The translations under genes were made by a program, and so were the position numbers. The notes beneath the pieces are model-generated. The model searched no databases. It was not told where the DNA came from and saw only the letters and a program-made list of their open reading frames with translations. Below, in pieces: positions 33,746 through 42,000 of a DNA stretch of 64,000 nucleotides. Every line of letters begins with the position of its first letter. The first letter of the stretch is position 1. Source of the stretch: Hydrogenophaga pseudoflava NBRC 102511 (lineage in GTDB: Bacteria; Pseudomonadota; Gammaproteobacteria; Burkholderiales; Burkholderiaceae_C); contig NZ_BCWQ01000016.1 in NCBI RefSeq assembly GCF_001592285.1, forward strand, positions 1-64,000. Direction: 5' to 3'.

Positions 33746-34225
33746 ATGAAGCCCGCACACCGCCTCCTGTCTGCCCTGGCCGTCGGCCTGGGCCTGGTGC
33801 TGGCCCCCGCGGCCAGCCAGGGGGAAGCGCAGCTCACGACCCTGGCACCCGCCACCAGCGGGGCACTGGATTTCCGCATCGTCGTGCCGCCCGTCATGCG
33901 TGTGCTCGAAAACAGCCACCCGTCGCAACTCACCAGCGGCGCCGACGGCTTGCTCGGCGGCCAGCAGCGCCTGGTGGTGCTCTCGAACATGAAGCGGGGC
34001 TTCTGCGTCACCTTGCGGCTGCGCTCACCGGATGTCGACCAGTGGCAGGTGCGCGCCGCCCCCGAATCCGGTGTCACGCTGCAGGCGGCGGGCCAGGCCT
34101 ACCGCCTGTGCAGCGACCGCCCGGGGCGCTACACCATGGTGTTGCAACACCAGTTCGGCCCGTCGGCCAACGTCCCCGGTGCCGGTCAGGACTGGCCGGT
34201 GCAGACCGACATCACCACCCTCTGA
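33746..34225 (+). CDS. Third exported protein of the fibre cluster, subunit-like
   Basis: Secreted 159-residue protein; signal peptide ends near ASQGEA (about residue 27). It contains LDFRIVVPPVMRVLENSHP, which matches LDFRIVVPRV in the first subunit at 29185, indicating common ancestry of at least the N-terminal strands. Two cysteines (in KRGFCVTL and YRLCSDRP) could pair. The remainder is beta-rich. It lies 55 bp after the barrel gene and closes the cluster, converging on mltA 9 bp away. It may be a capping or tip subunit; the role is unproven. Confidence 0.57.
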   Translation: MKPAHRLLSALAVGLGLVLAPAASQGEAQLTTLAPATSGALDFRIVVPPVMRVLENSHPSQLTSGADGLLGGQQRLVVLSNMKRGFCVTLRLRSPDVDQWQVRAAPESGVTLQAAGQAYRLCSDRPGRYTMVLQHQFGPSANVPGAGQDWPVQTDITTL

Positions 34226-34234
34226 AACCCGCTG

Positions 34235-35386
34235 TCAGCGCGGCCAGAGCACCCACATCTGCAGCGGCTGCTTGAGCCGCGAGGCCAGCTGGTAGGGCGC
34301 GTCGCCCCAGTTGCCCCAACCGGTGAACAGGTCGGCGCGCACCGCGCCGGTGATGGCGCCGCCGGTGTCCTGCGCCATCACCAGGCGCTGCTGGTTGAAG
34401 ACCACCCCTTTGGACGCCAGCCAGACCGGCGTGCCGTAGGGGATGCTCTGCGGATCGACGGCGATCGAACGGCCCGGTGTCAGCGGCACGCCCTGCGCCC
34501 CGGCGGGGCCGAAGCGGGCGTTGAGCTCGGTCAGGCGCACCTCGCGGAAGAACACGGTGCGCGGGTTGCTCCAGAGCATCTCGTTGAGCCGGCCGGGGTT
34601 CTGCGCGGCCCAGGCGCGGATGCCCTCCCAGTTGCCTTCGCGGATCTCGCGCCGGTCCAGCAGCCACTTGCCCACGCTCTGGTAGGGGTGGCCGTTGTGC
34701 GCCGCGAAAGCCACGCGGACCTGCTTGACCGTCCCGTCGGGCTCCTTGATGTTCAGCCGGCCCGAGCCCTGGATCTGCAGCACCAGGGCGTCGATCGGGT
34801 CGGACAGCCAGGCGATGACGCGCCCCCGGAGCGCGGCCTGCGCCGCGGGCAGGGTGTCGATCTCCTGCCGGGTGTACCAGGGCGGCTCGTTGCCGCCCAG
34901 GCGCACGCCGGCCGGCGGCGCGTACACCGGCACGCGGTGGCTGAAGGTGGTGGTGCGCGAGGCTTCCAGCACCGGTTCGTAATAACCAGTGAGCAGCCCC
35001 TGCGGCGCGCTGCCGTCGGGCTCGACCACGCGGTAGGGCTGGAAGCGGCTTTCGATCCAGGCCTGCTGCTCAGCGGTGCCGGCCATGATCAGCGGCCGCA
35101 GCTCGGCGCACAGCGGCGCCTGCACCGGCGAGGGCTTCTCGCAGCCGCGCACCCAGGCGCCCCAGACCTCGTGCAGGCTGTCCAGGCCCCAGCCGGGCAG
35201 GTCGCTCCAGCGCACCGGCACCCAGCGGCTGGCCGGCTGCTGGATGGCCGGCGGCAGGCTGCCGTCGGCCGGGCGGGCGCCCGGCGCGGGCGCCGAGGGC
35301 GGCACCTCGACGGTGGTGCAGGCGGCCAGGCTGCCTACAATCAGCGCCGTCGTCCACCGAACCAGTGCGCTCCGGCCCCTGTCCAT
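34235..35386 (-). CDS. mltA: Membrane-bound lytic murein transglycosylase A
   Basis: Outer-membrane lipoprotein of 383 residues that cleaves glycan strands of peptidoglycan, forming 1,6-anhydromuramic acid. The signal peptide ends in a lipobox, SLAAC. The catalytic domain shows GLLTGYYEPVLEASRT, DALVLQIQGSGRL, and QDTGGAITGAVRADLFTGWG with the catalytic Asp, all MltA hallmarks. The ATG at 35386 (MDRGRSALVRW) gives the lipoprotein signal; an upstream start at 35494 would add 36 residues before it. It converges with the fibre cluster. Its start codon overlaps a small plus-strand ORF by two bases. Confidence 0.93.
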   Translation of the reverse strand: MDRGRSALVRWTTALIVGSLAACTTVEVPPSAPAPGARPADGSLPPAIQQPASRWVPVRWSDLPGWGLDSLHEVWGAWVRGCEKPSPVQAPLCAELRPLIMAGTAEQQAWIESRFQPYRVVEPDGSAPQGLLTGYYEPVLEASRTTTFSHRVPVYAPPAGVRLGGNEPPWYTRQEIDTLPAAQAALRGRVIAWLSDPIDALVLQIQGSGRLNIKEPDGTVKQVRVAFAAHNGHPYQSVGKWLLDRREIREGNWEGIRAWAAQNPGRLNEMLWSNPRTVFFREVRLTELNARFGPAGAQGVPLTPGRSIAVDPQSIPYGTPVWLASKGVVFNQQRLVMAQDTGGAITGAVRADLFTGWGNWGDAPYQLASRLKQPLQMWVLWPR

Positions 35387-35525
35387 GACCCTGTTGCTGC
35401 TCGAAGCGCTCGCTGCGCTGGTACTGCTGATCTTCATCGTGTGGTGGACCATGTTCTCGGGTCGGAAAAACGGGGAACTGCCCGAGGAGCGCAAGGCCGA
35501 GAGGCCCGATCCGCGGGACGACTGA
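35385..35525 (+). CDS. Small single-pass membrane protein (46 residues)
   Basis: Short ORF starting at ATG 35385 and ending TGA 35525. It encodes a leucine-rich transmembrane helix (about residues 3-23, ending FIVWWTMF) followed by a strongly charged tail (SGRKNGELPEERKAERPDPR). It fills the gap between divergent mltA and the convergent response regulator, and overlaps the mltA start by two bases. A clean helix-plus-charged-tail layout is typical of real small membrane proteins, but there is no recognisable family and no clear ribosome-binding site, so it may be chance. Confidence 0.42.
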   Translation: MTLLLLEALAALVLLIFIVWWTMFSGRKNGELPEERKAERPDPRDD

Positions 35526-35528
35526 GCC

Positions 35529-36167
35529 TCAGCGCGCCCCCAGCTGGCGCAGCGCGTTGGCCAGTTCGACGGCCGACTTCACGCCCATCTTGTCGAACAC
35601 GCGCGAGCGGTGGACCTCCACCGTGCGCACGCTGATGTTCAGCCGGTCGGCCACCAGCTTGTTGGGCAGGCCTTCGATCACCAGGTCCATCACGTCGCGT
35701 TCGCGCTCGGTCAGGCTGTCCAGGCGCTGCTGCACGCTGCGCTGTGCGCGCCGCCCCTCCTGCACCTGGGCCGACAGCGCCAGCGCCTGCTCGACGCGGT
35801 CGACCAGGGCGTTGTCGGAAAACGGTTTCTCGCAGAAGTCGAAGGCGCCGCGCTTGACGGCGTCGACGGCGGTCGGCACGTCGGCATGGCCGGAGAGGAA
35901 GATCACCGGCATGGCCGCCTGCCAGGGCAGCGCCAGCAGCTGCTCGAACAGCGCCAGGCCGCTGGTGCCGGGCATGCGCACGTCCAGCAGCAGGCAGCAG
36001 GGCACGGAGGGTTCGGACGACCAGCGGGTGATCTCGGCCAGGAAGGCGTCGGCGCTGTCGTAGCGCTCGCTGAGCAGGCGCCGCGTGCGCAGCAGCCAGG
36101 CCAGCGCATCGCGCACGCCCGCATCGTCGTCGACGATGAACACCTTGGCGTCGGGATGCTGGGTCAT
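35529..36167 (-). CDS. FixJ/NarL-type two-component response regulator
   Basis: Response regulator of 212 residues. Receiver domain: acidic DDD in VFIVDDDAGV, phospho-acceptor Asp in CLLLDVRMPG, and switch lysine in FDFCEKPFSD. A LuxR-type helix-turn-helix follows: LTERERDVMDLVIEGLPNK and LNISVRTVEVHRSRVFDKMG. This is the FixJ/TtrR/DctR branch, usually tuned to electron acceptors or carbon sources. It lies directly downstream of a PAS sensor kinase on the same strand, evidently its partner; that kinase is frameshifted in this sequence. Confidence 0.92.
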   Translation of the reverse strand: MTQHPDAKVFIVDDDAGVRDALAWLLRTRRLLSERYDSADAFLAEITRWSSEPSVPCCLLLDVRMPGTSGLALFEQLLALPWQAAMPVIFLSGHADVPTAVDAVKRGAFDFCEKPFSDNALVDRVEQALALSAQVQEGRRAQRSVQQRLDSLTERERDVMDLVIEGLPNKLVADRLNISVRTVEVHRSRVFDKMGVKSAVELANALRQLGAR

Positions 36168-36184
36168 GGGCGGGATGATAGCGA

Positions 36185-36201
36185 CCCGCGCAGCGGCGGA
36201 G
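36185..36201 (-). repeat. Short dispersed repeat, copy 1
   Basis: On the minus strand this reads CTCCGCCGCTGCGCGGG, identical to two copies after glnE (46027-46043 and 46111-46127). Here it follows the sensor kinase stop codon. Such GC-rich post-stop sequences can form hairpins and may serve as transcript 3' ends; three identical 17-mers in 64 kb exceed chance expectation. Confidence 0.6.
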
Positions 36202-36209
36202 GGTGGGGG

Positions 36210-38202
36210 TTACACCCCCGGCAGCGTGAAGCGGAAGACCGTGCCGCGCGGCTGGGCCGGCTCGAAGGTCAGGGCGCCGCCGTGCTGCTCGATCACGGTG
36301 CGGCACAGCGACAGGCCCAGGCCCATGCCCTCGGCCTTGGTGGTGAAGAAGGGCGTGAACAGCTTCTCGCGCACCTCCTCGCTCAGCCCCTTCCCGTGGT
36401 CGGTGACCGCGAACTCGACCCAGGTCTTGCGCAGCGGTTCGCCATCGGCGGACTGCGCGCGGCGCGATGTGGATCTGGATGCTGCGCAGGCCCGAGGCCA
36501 GCGGCGGATCGCCCTCCGGCATCGCCTGCATGCCGTTGCGCGCCAGGTTCAGCAGCACCTGCTCGACCATGGTGCGGTCGCACAGCACCGCCGGACAACC
36601 GGGCGCGATGCGGGTCTCCACCCGGATGCCCAGTTTCTTGGCCTGCAGGCCCAGCAGCGGCAGGATGGCCTCCAGCAGGTCGGCCGGCGCCACCGCCTCG
36701 CGCACCTGTTCGCGCCGCCGCACGAAGTCGGCCACGCTCTTGATGACGCGGCCGGCGCGTTCGGCCTGTTCGCTCACGCGCTGCATGGCCTGGCGCAGCA
36801 GATCGGGCGGTGCATCGGCGTCGTCCAGCAGATTGAGCGAGCCGCTGGCGTAGCTGGCGATGGCGGCCAGCGGCTGGTTCAGTTCGTGGCTCAGCAGCGA
36901 GGCCATCTCGCCGACGGTGGCCAGGCGCGCGGTGGCCTGCAGCCGCTCCTGCGAGGCGCGGTTGAGCTCCTCGACGCGGCGCTGCTCGCTCAGGTCGAGG
37001 ATGGCGCTCATGAAGCCGGTCTGCGTACCCTGGGCATCGATCAGCGGCGCCTCGATGATCAGCACCGGAAAGCGCGTGCCGTCCTTGCGCTGGAACACCG
37101 ATTCATAGCCCTCGCGCGGGAGCACCTGGCCGGCCAGTCGCACCGCCTGGCGCTGCTGGTACTCGTTCACCAGCTCGGGTGGCCACCAGGGCGCGGGCAG
37201 GCCCGAGCCGATCAGCTCGCTGGCGGAGAAGCCCACCATCTGGCAGAACGCGGGGTTCACATAGGTCACGCGGCCGTTCATGTCGCGCGCGCGCAACCCG
37301 GTCACCAGCGAGTTCTCCATCGCCTTGCGGAAGGCCAGTGCCTCGGCCACCTCGGTCTCGGCGCGCTGGCGCCGCCGCATGTCGCGCCCCAGCAGCACCA
37401 GCACCGCCAGCAGGGCCAGCGAGAGCGCACCCACCACCGCCGTCAGCACGTTGGGGAACAGGCCGACGACCCGGCGCGGGCTCTCCAGCCGCAGCATCAG
37501 CGTGTGGCCCGGCAGGTCCAGCAGGGCGCTGGCCACCTGCAGGCTGCGGCTGCCCGAGACGGTGCTGTGCAGCGCCAGCCGGGTGCCATCGACCTCGGTG
37601 AAGGCCAGGCCGCGGTTGCGCAGCAGCGCCTTGTTGGTCAGCTCCGACAACAGGCCGGGCAGGGCGTAGGTCGCCACCAGGTAGCCTTCGGCTGCGCCGG
37701 CGCGCACGACCGGCAGGCACATCTCCATCAGCTCCATGCCCAGGCCGCTGCTCATGGGCCAGAAGTAGCTGGGCGAGAAGGAGGGGCCGGACACCCGCTG
37801 GGCGCTCTCGCAGGCCTGGCGCACGTCGGGCAGGGCCTGGGTGCGCGCCATCTGCCCGTACAGGTCGGACACATAGGACGAGTCGCGCTCGGCCAGCAGC
37901 CGCAGACCGGCGTCGCGCCACTCCAGCCGCACCAGTTCGCGGTGCTGCTCCAGCAGCTCGGCGGCCGGGTCCTGCCACGAGGCGGCTGTGGGGGCCACGC
38001 TGTGCAGCGCCTGCAGGGTCTGCACGTTGCGCACCAGTCCGCTGCGAATGTCGCCGGCCAGCGCCGCGGCGTCGCGCTCCAGCGCCTCCTGGTCGCGCGA
38101 TTCCTCGTACTCGGCGGCCAGGAACACCAGCACGCCCAGCAGCAGCACCACCAGCAGCAGCAGCGCGCCCCACAGCAGCCATCGCCGCGGCGGTCGTTTC
38201 AT
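36210..38202 (-). pseudogene. PAS sensor histidine kinase, interrupted by a +1 frameshift
   Basis: Membrane kinase partner of the FixJ-like regulator. From ATG 38202 (MKRPPRRWLLWG) the frame encodes a transmembrane helix, a periplasmic sensor region, a second helix near 255-275, a PAS domain (NGRVTYVNPAFCQMVGFSAS), and the phospho-acceptor H439 in LLSHELNQPLAAIASYASG, then the ATPase N box (LNLARNGMQAMPEG). Around 36452-36466 the frame is lost. The other frame continues with the expected end: VEFAVTDHGKGLSEEVREKL, FFTTKAEGMGLGLSLCRTV and a TAA at 36210. One extra base in the GC-rich run GCGCGCGGCGCG explains it. As written the kinase lacks its G boxes and would be inactive; a sequencing error is equally possible. 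Confidence 0.85.
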
Positions 38203-38206
38203 AGGC

Positions 38207-39013
38207 TCACAGCCTGCGGTGCTGGAGGGACGGCAGCTGTTCGCGCACGCTGCGCAGGCGTTCAAGGTCGATGTCGGCCAGCACCACGCCCGGGCCTTCG
38301 GCCTGCATCGCCATCACCTGGCCCCAGGGGTCGATCACCATGCTGTGGCCCCAGGTGCGGCGGCCGTTCTCGTGCACGCCACCCTGGGCGCTGGCGATCA
38401 CATAGGCCTGGTTCTCGATCGCGCGGGCGCGCAGCAGCACCTCCCAGTGCGCCTGGCCGGTGGTGTGGGTGAAGGCGGCGGGCACCAGCAGCAGGTCGGC
38501 GGCGAGCATGCGGTAGAGCTCGCCGAAGCGCAGGTCGTAGCAGACGCTCATGCCGATCCGCCAGTGTTCGCCGTGGCGCGTGGGCATCTCGAAGGAGACC
38601 GGCGTGTCGCCGGCCCGCAGCACCGCGGCCTCGTCGTAGGCCTCGCGGCCGTTGTCGTAGCGGAACAGGTGGATCTTGTCGTAGCGGGTGACGCAGTGGC
38701 CCTTGTGGTCGTAGACCAGCGAGGCGTTGGCCGCGTGCGCGGGGTCGTCGGTGGCCATGGGCAGCGTGCCGCCGACGATCCACAGCTTGAGCTCGCGCGC
38801 CGCGTCGGAGAGGAAGTCCTGCACCGTGCCCAGGCCGGTCTGTTCGGCCAGCAGCAGCTTGTCGGCGTCGTGCTGGCCCATGAAGCAGAAGTACTCGGGC
38901 AGCACCGCGAGTTCGGCGCCGGCGCGGGCGGCCTGGTCGAGCAGCGCGCGCGCGGCGCTGAGGTTGGCGTCCAGGCTGATGCCCGAGACCATCTGGATGG
39001 CGGCGACTTTCAT
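38207..39013 (-). CDS. Nitrilase-superfamily carbon-nitrogen hydrolase (Nit1-like)
   Basis: Cytoplasmic amidase-type enzyme of 268 residues. The catalytic triad is visible: Glu in AVLPEYFCFMG, Lys in RYDKIHLFRYD and Cys in GMSVCYDLRFGELYR. The sequence most resembles the Nit1/YbeM branch, whose members hydrolyse deaminated glutathione, a damaged by-product of transaminases. Here it lies 28 bp after yhdP and 4 bp before the sensor kinase, all leftward. Substrate assignment rests on family resemblance only. Confidence 0.88.
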   Translation of the reverse strand: MKVAAIQMVSGISLDANLSAARALLDQAARAGAELAVLPEYFCFMGQHDADKLLLAEQTGLGTVQDFLSDAARELKLWIVGGTLPMATDDPAHAANASLVYDHKGHCVTRYDKIHLFRYDNGREAYDEAAVLRAGDTPVSFEMPTRHGEHWRIGMSVCYDLRFGELYRMLAADLLLVPAAFTHTTGQAHWEVLLRARAIENQAYVIASAQGGVHENGRRTWGHSMVIDPWGQVMAMQAEGPGVVLADIDLERLRSVREQLPSLQHRRL

Positions 39014-39041
39014 GGGTGCTCCTTGGTATCGGTGTGCGTTT

Positions 39042-42000
39042 TTACTTCTTTTCGATCTTCTCGACCTTGGGGTCGGCCCAGCCGCCGCTGATGTGGAACT
39101 GCTGGGTGGTGGCCGACTGCAGCGGTTCGCGCAGCAGGAACTGGGCCAGGAAGGTGCCCAGGCCGATGGCGGGGTTGATGGCGGTGGCGATCAGCGAGGC
39201 GGTGCCGGCGTTGAGTTCGGGCACCACCACCACCTTGAGGTCCTGCTGCTCGCGCACGATGTCGGCGCTGCCTTCCATCAGCACGGCGGCGTTCACCCCC
39301 TTCATCTGCAGGTTGTTGGTGGTCGCCACGCCCTGCGCGATCTTGGCGTCGCCGCGCACGAAGTCGAAGGCGAAGCCCTCGGAGAACACGTCGCGGAAGT
39401 CCAGCGTCAGCCGCCGCGGCAGGGCCTGCAGGCTCAGCACGCCCAGCAGCTTGGCCGCGCCCGGCTCGACCTTGAGGAACTGGCCGGTCTCGAAGTTGGC
39501 CGCCATCTCGCCCGAGAGGCTGGGGTAGTCCAGCGTGAAGGGCGAACCGAGCCAGCCGATCTCGCCCTCGATGTGGCCGCTGCCACCGCGCACCACGCCC
39601 GCACGGCCGAAGCGCGTCAGCAGCTGGCCCGCGTCGTCCACGTCCAGCCGGAAGTCCAGCCGGGTGCGGCGCGCGGCGCCCTCGTCCCCGGTGGCCGCCC
39701 AGTTGCCGCTGGCGATCAGGCGCGCCTCGGGCACGCGCACGTTGAGCTTGTTCAGGCGCCACTCCCGGTTGCGCCCCACGCCGCGGTTGACGGCCTGGAT
39801 GTCCACCAGCCCGAGCTGGCGGCCCGAGAGCACCAGGTTCTCTACCGTGATGTCCAGCGCCGGCACGCTGCTGGGCTGCTGCAGCAGCTGCTCGACATCG
39901 GCCGCGGCGCTGGGCGCCAGGTCCAGCCGCGCCAGCCGCGCGTAGACGCTGCCGGCGCTGCCGCCCGCCGCCTGGCGGTATTCGACATAGCCGTTGAGCT
40001 CGTCGGCGTCGACGTTGGCGCGCCACTGCGTGCCCTCGCGCGAGCCGCCCAGCACCACGTTGTTGAAGCTGCGGCCGTCGACATCCACCTGGCCGGCGCG
40101 CACCGCCAGCACGGTGGGCAGGTAGTTCAGGCTGGCCGCCTGGGCCGTCGGCGCGGTCGTGCCCGCGCTGGTGCTGCGCACGTCGACGCCGCTGGCCTCG
40201 CTGAACACGCGCTCCCAGGCGTCCACGTCGATGCGGGCAAAGCGCAGGTTGGCCGCCACGCCCTGCAGCGGCAGCGGCGCGGCCTCACCCGCCTGCAGAC
40301 CCACGCCCAGGCTGCCGCGCAGCACCCGTGCCTCGGTCCCGGTGACGTCGCGCTCGTACTGCAGCGACAGCAGGGGCTGCGCCGCGGGGCCGATCTCGAC
40401 CGCCAGCCGGTCGGTGCGGGCCACCTCGCCAGCACCCTCGGGCGCCACCCCCACCACAGCGTTGTCGTAGCGCAGCGGCAGGCTGTCCTCGGCCTTCTTG
40501 GAAAGCGGTGCCGGCAGGTCCACCGCCAGGCCCTGCAGCGAGCTGGTCACGCTGATCTCCGGCGCACCGCCCCGGAAGCCCAGCCGCGCGGTGTAGGCCG
40601 CGCTGCCGCTGGCGCTGGCGAACAGGCGCGAGACAAAACCCAGCCCGCCATCGCGCAGCCCTTCGGCGGTGGCGCTGCCCTGGCCGCGGAATTCCACCTT
40701 GGCCACGCCGCGCGGGTCGGGCTGCAGGCCGCCTTCGAGCACCACGTCGCCGCCATACAGGCGGGCGCGGGCGTCGGCCAGCCGGAAGCCGCGCTCGGTG
40801 AAGGAGATGCTGCCGCTGCTGCGCTCCAGCAAGGGCGCATCGGGCGTGATGCGCAGGTCGTTGCCACCCAGCTGCACGCTGCCCTGCAGCGCGAAGTCCT
40901 CGATCTTCTCAAGGGGCAGCTGCAGCTTGAACGACACCCCGGCATTGCCGGTGCCCGTGGCCCTGGACAGGGCGCCGGAGAGCAAGCCGTCGAGCGGCGA
41001 GGTCTGCACGAAGCGCAGCACCTCGGCGGCCGGCCCCTGGGTGCGCGCGCCGACCTCGACCCGCGGCGAGCCCATGAGGTCGGGGATCAGCACCTCACCC
41101 TCGCCCAGCCGCACCTGCGGCAGGCCCTCGACCCCGGCGCTGAGCCCGCTGAGTTTCAGCGAGGCCTTTTCGAGCACCAGCTGGCCATTGACCGCCTTGA
41201 GCGCCGGCCAGGCCGGTGCGCCCTCGTCCTGCAGGTAGGGCGGCAGGTAGGCAAAGTCGACGCCCTTGAGCGCCGCGGTGATGCGGAACTCGCCGTCGGC
41301 GCCGGCCTGGTGGAAGGGCAGGTCCCAGAGGTCGCCGCGCACGCGGAACTCGACGCGGTCGGACGCCCCCCCGCGGATCGCCTCGCGCACGTAGCGGCGC
41401 GCGTCGGTGCCCACCGACAGCGGCATGTAGCGGTGCACCTGGGCGGCGTCGGCGCGGGTGAGGGTGGTGCTGAGGTCGAGCACGCCGGGGAAGCGGGACT
41501 TGGCGTTGCTGCGCGCCGGATCGGCCGTGGTCCAGTGCAGGCGGCCGGTGCCGGCGGCGTCGGCGTTGGCCAGGCGCATGTTGTCCAGCCAGACCTCGAT
41601 GCGCTCACCCGAGACGCTCCAGCGGGCGTCGGCCTGGAGGCTGCTCAGGGGGATCTGCGGTTGCTCGAACATGCCCGGCAGCTCCAGCGCGCCATCGGTG
41701 ATCGAGACGCGCGCGGTGCCACCGCCCTGGTGGAAGTCGAAGTCGGCGCTGGCGCCCGCCACGCCAGGCCGGCCCAGTTCAGGGTAGGGCCCGTAGGCCG
41801 ACATGCGGCCACTGGGCTGGCCGGCCAGCGCCAGGCCGCTGACCCGCCCCCTGGCCTGGTAGGCGGTGACGGGTGGTGCCGGCGGCGGGGGCTGGCCCGC
41901 CACCGCCGCCGGCACCACCGGCTGCTGCCAGCGCGCCGACAGGCCCTGGACCTGACCGGCCGGGCGCAGGCTGGTGAGCAGGTCGCGGCTGGCCTGGGGC

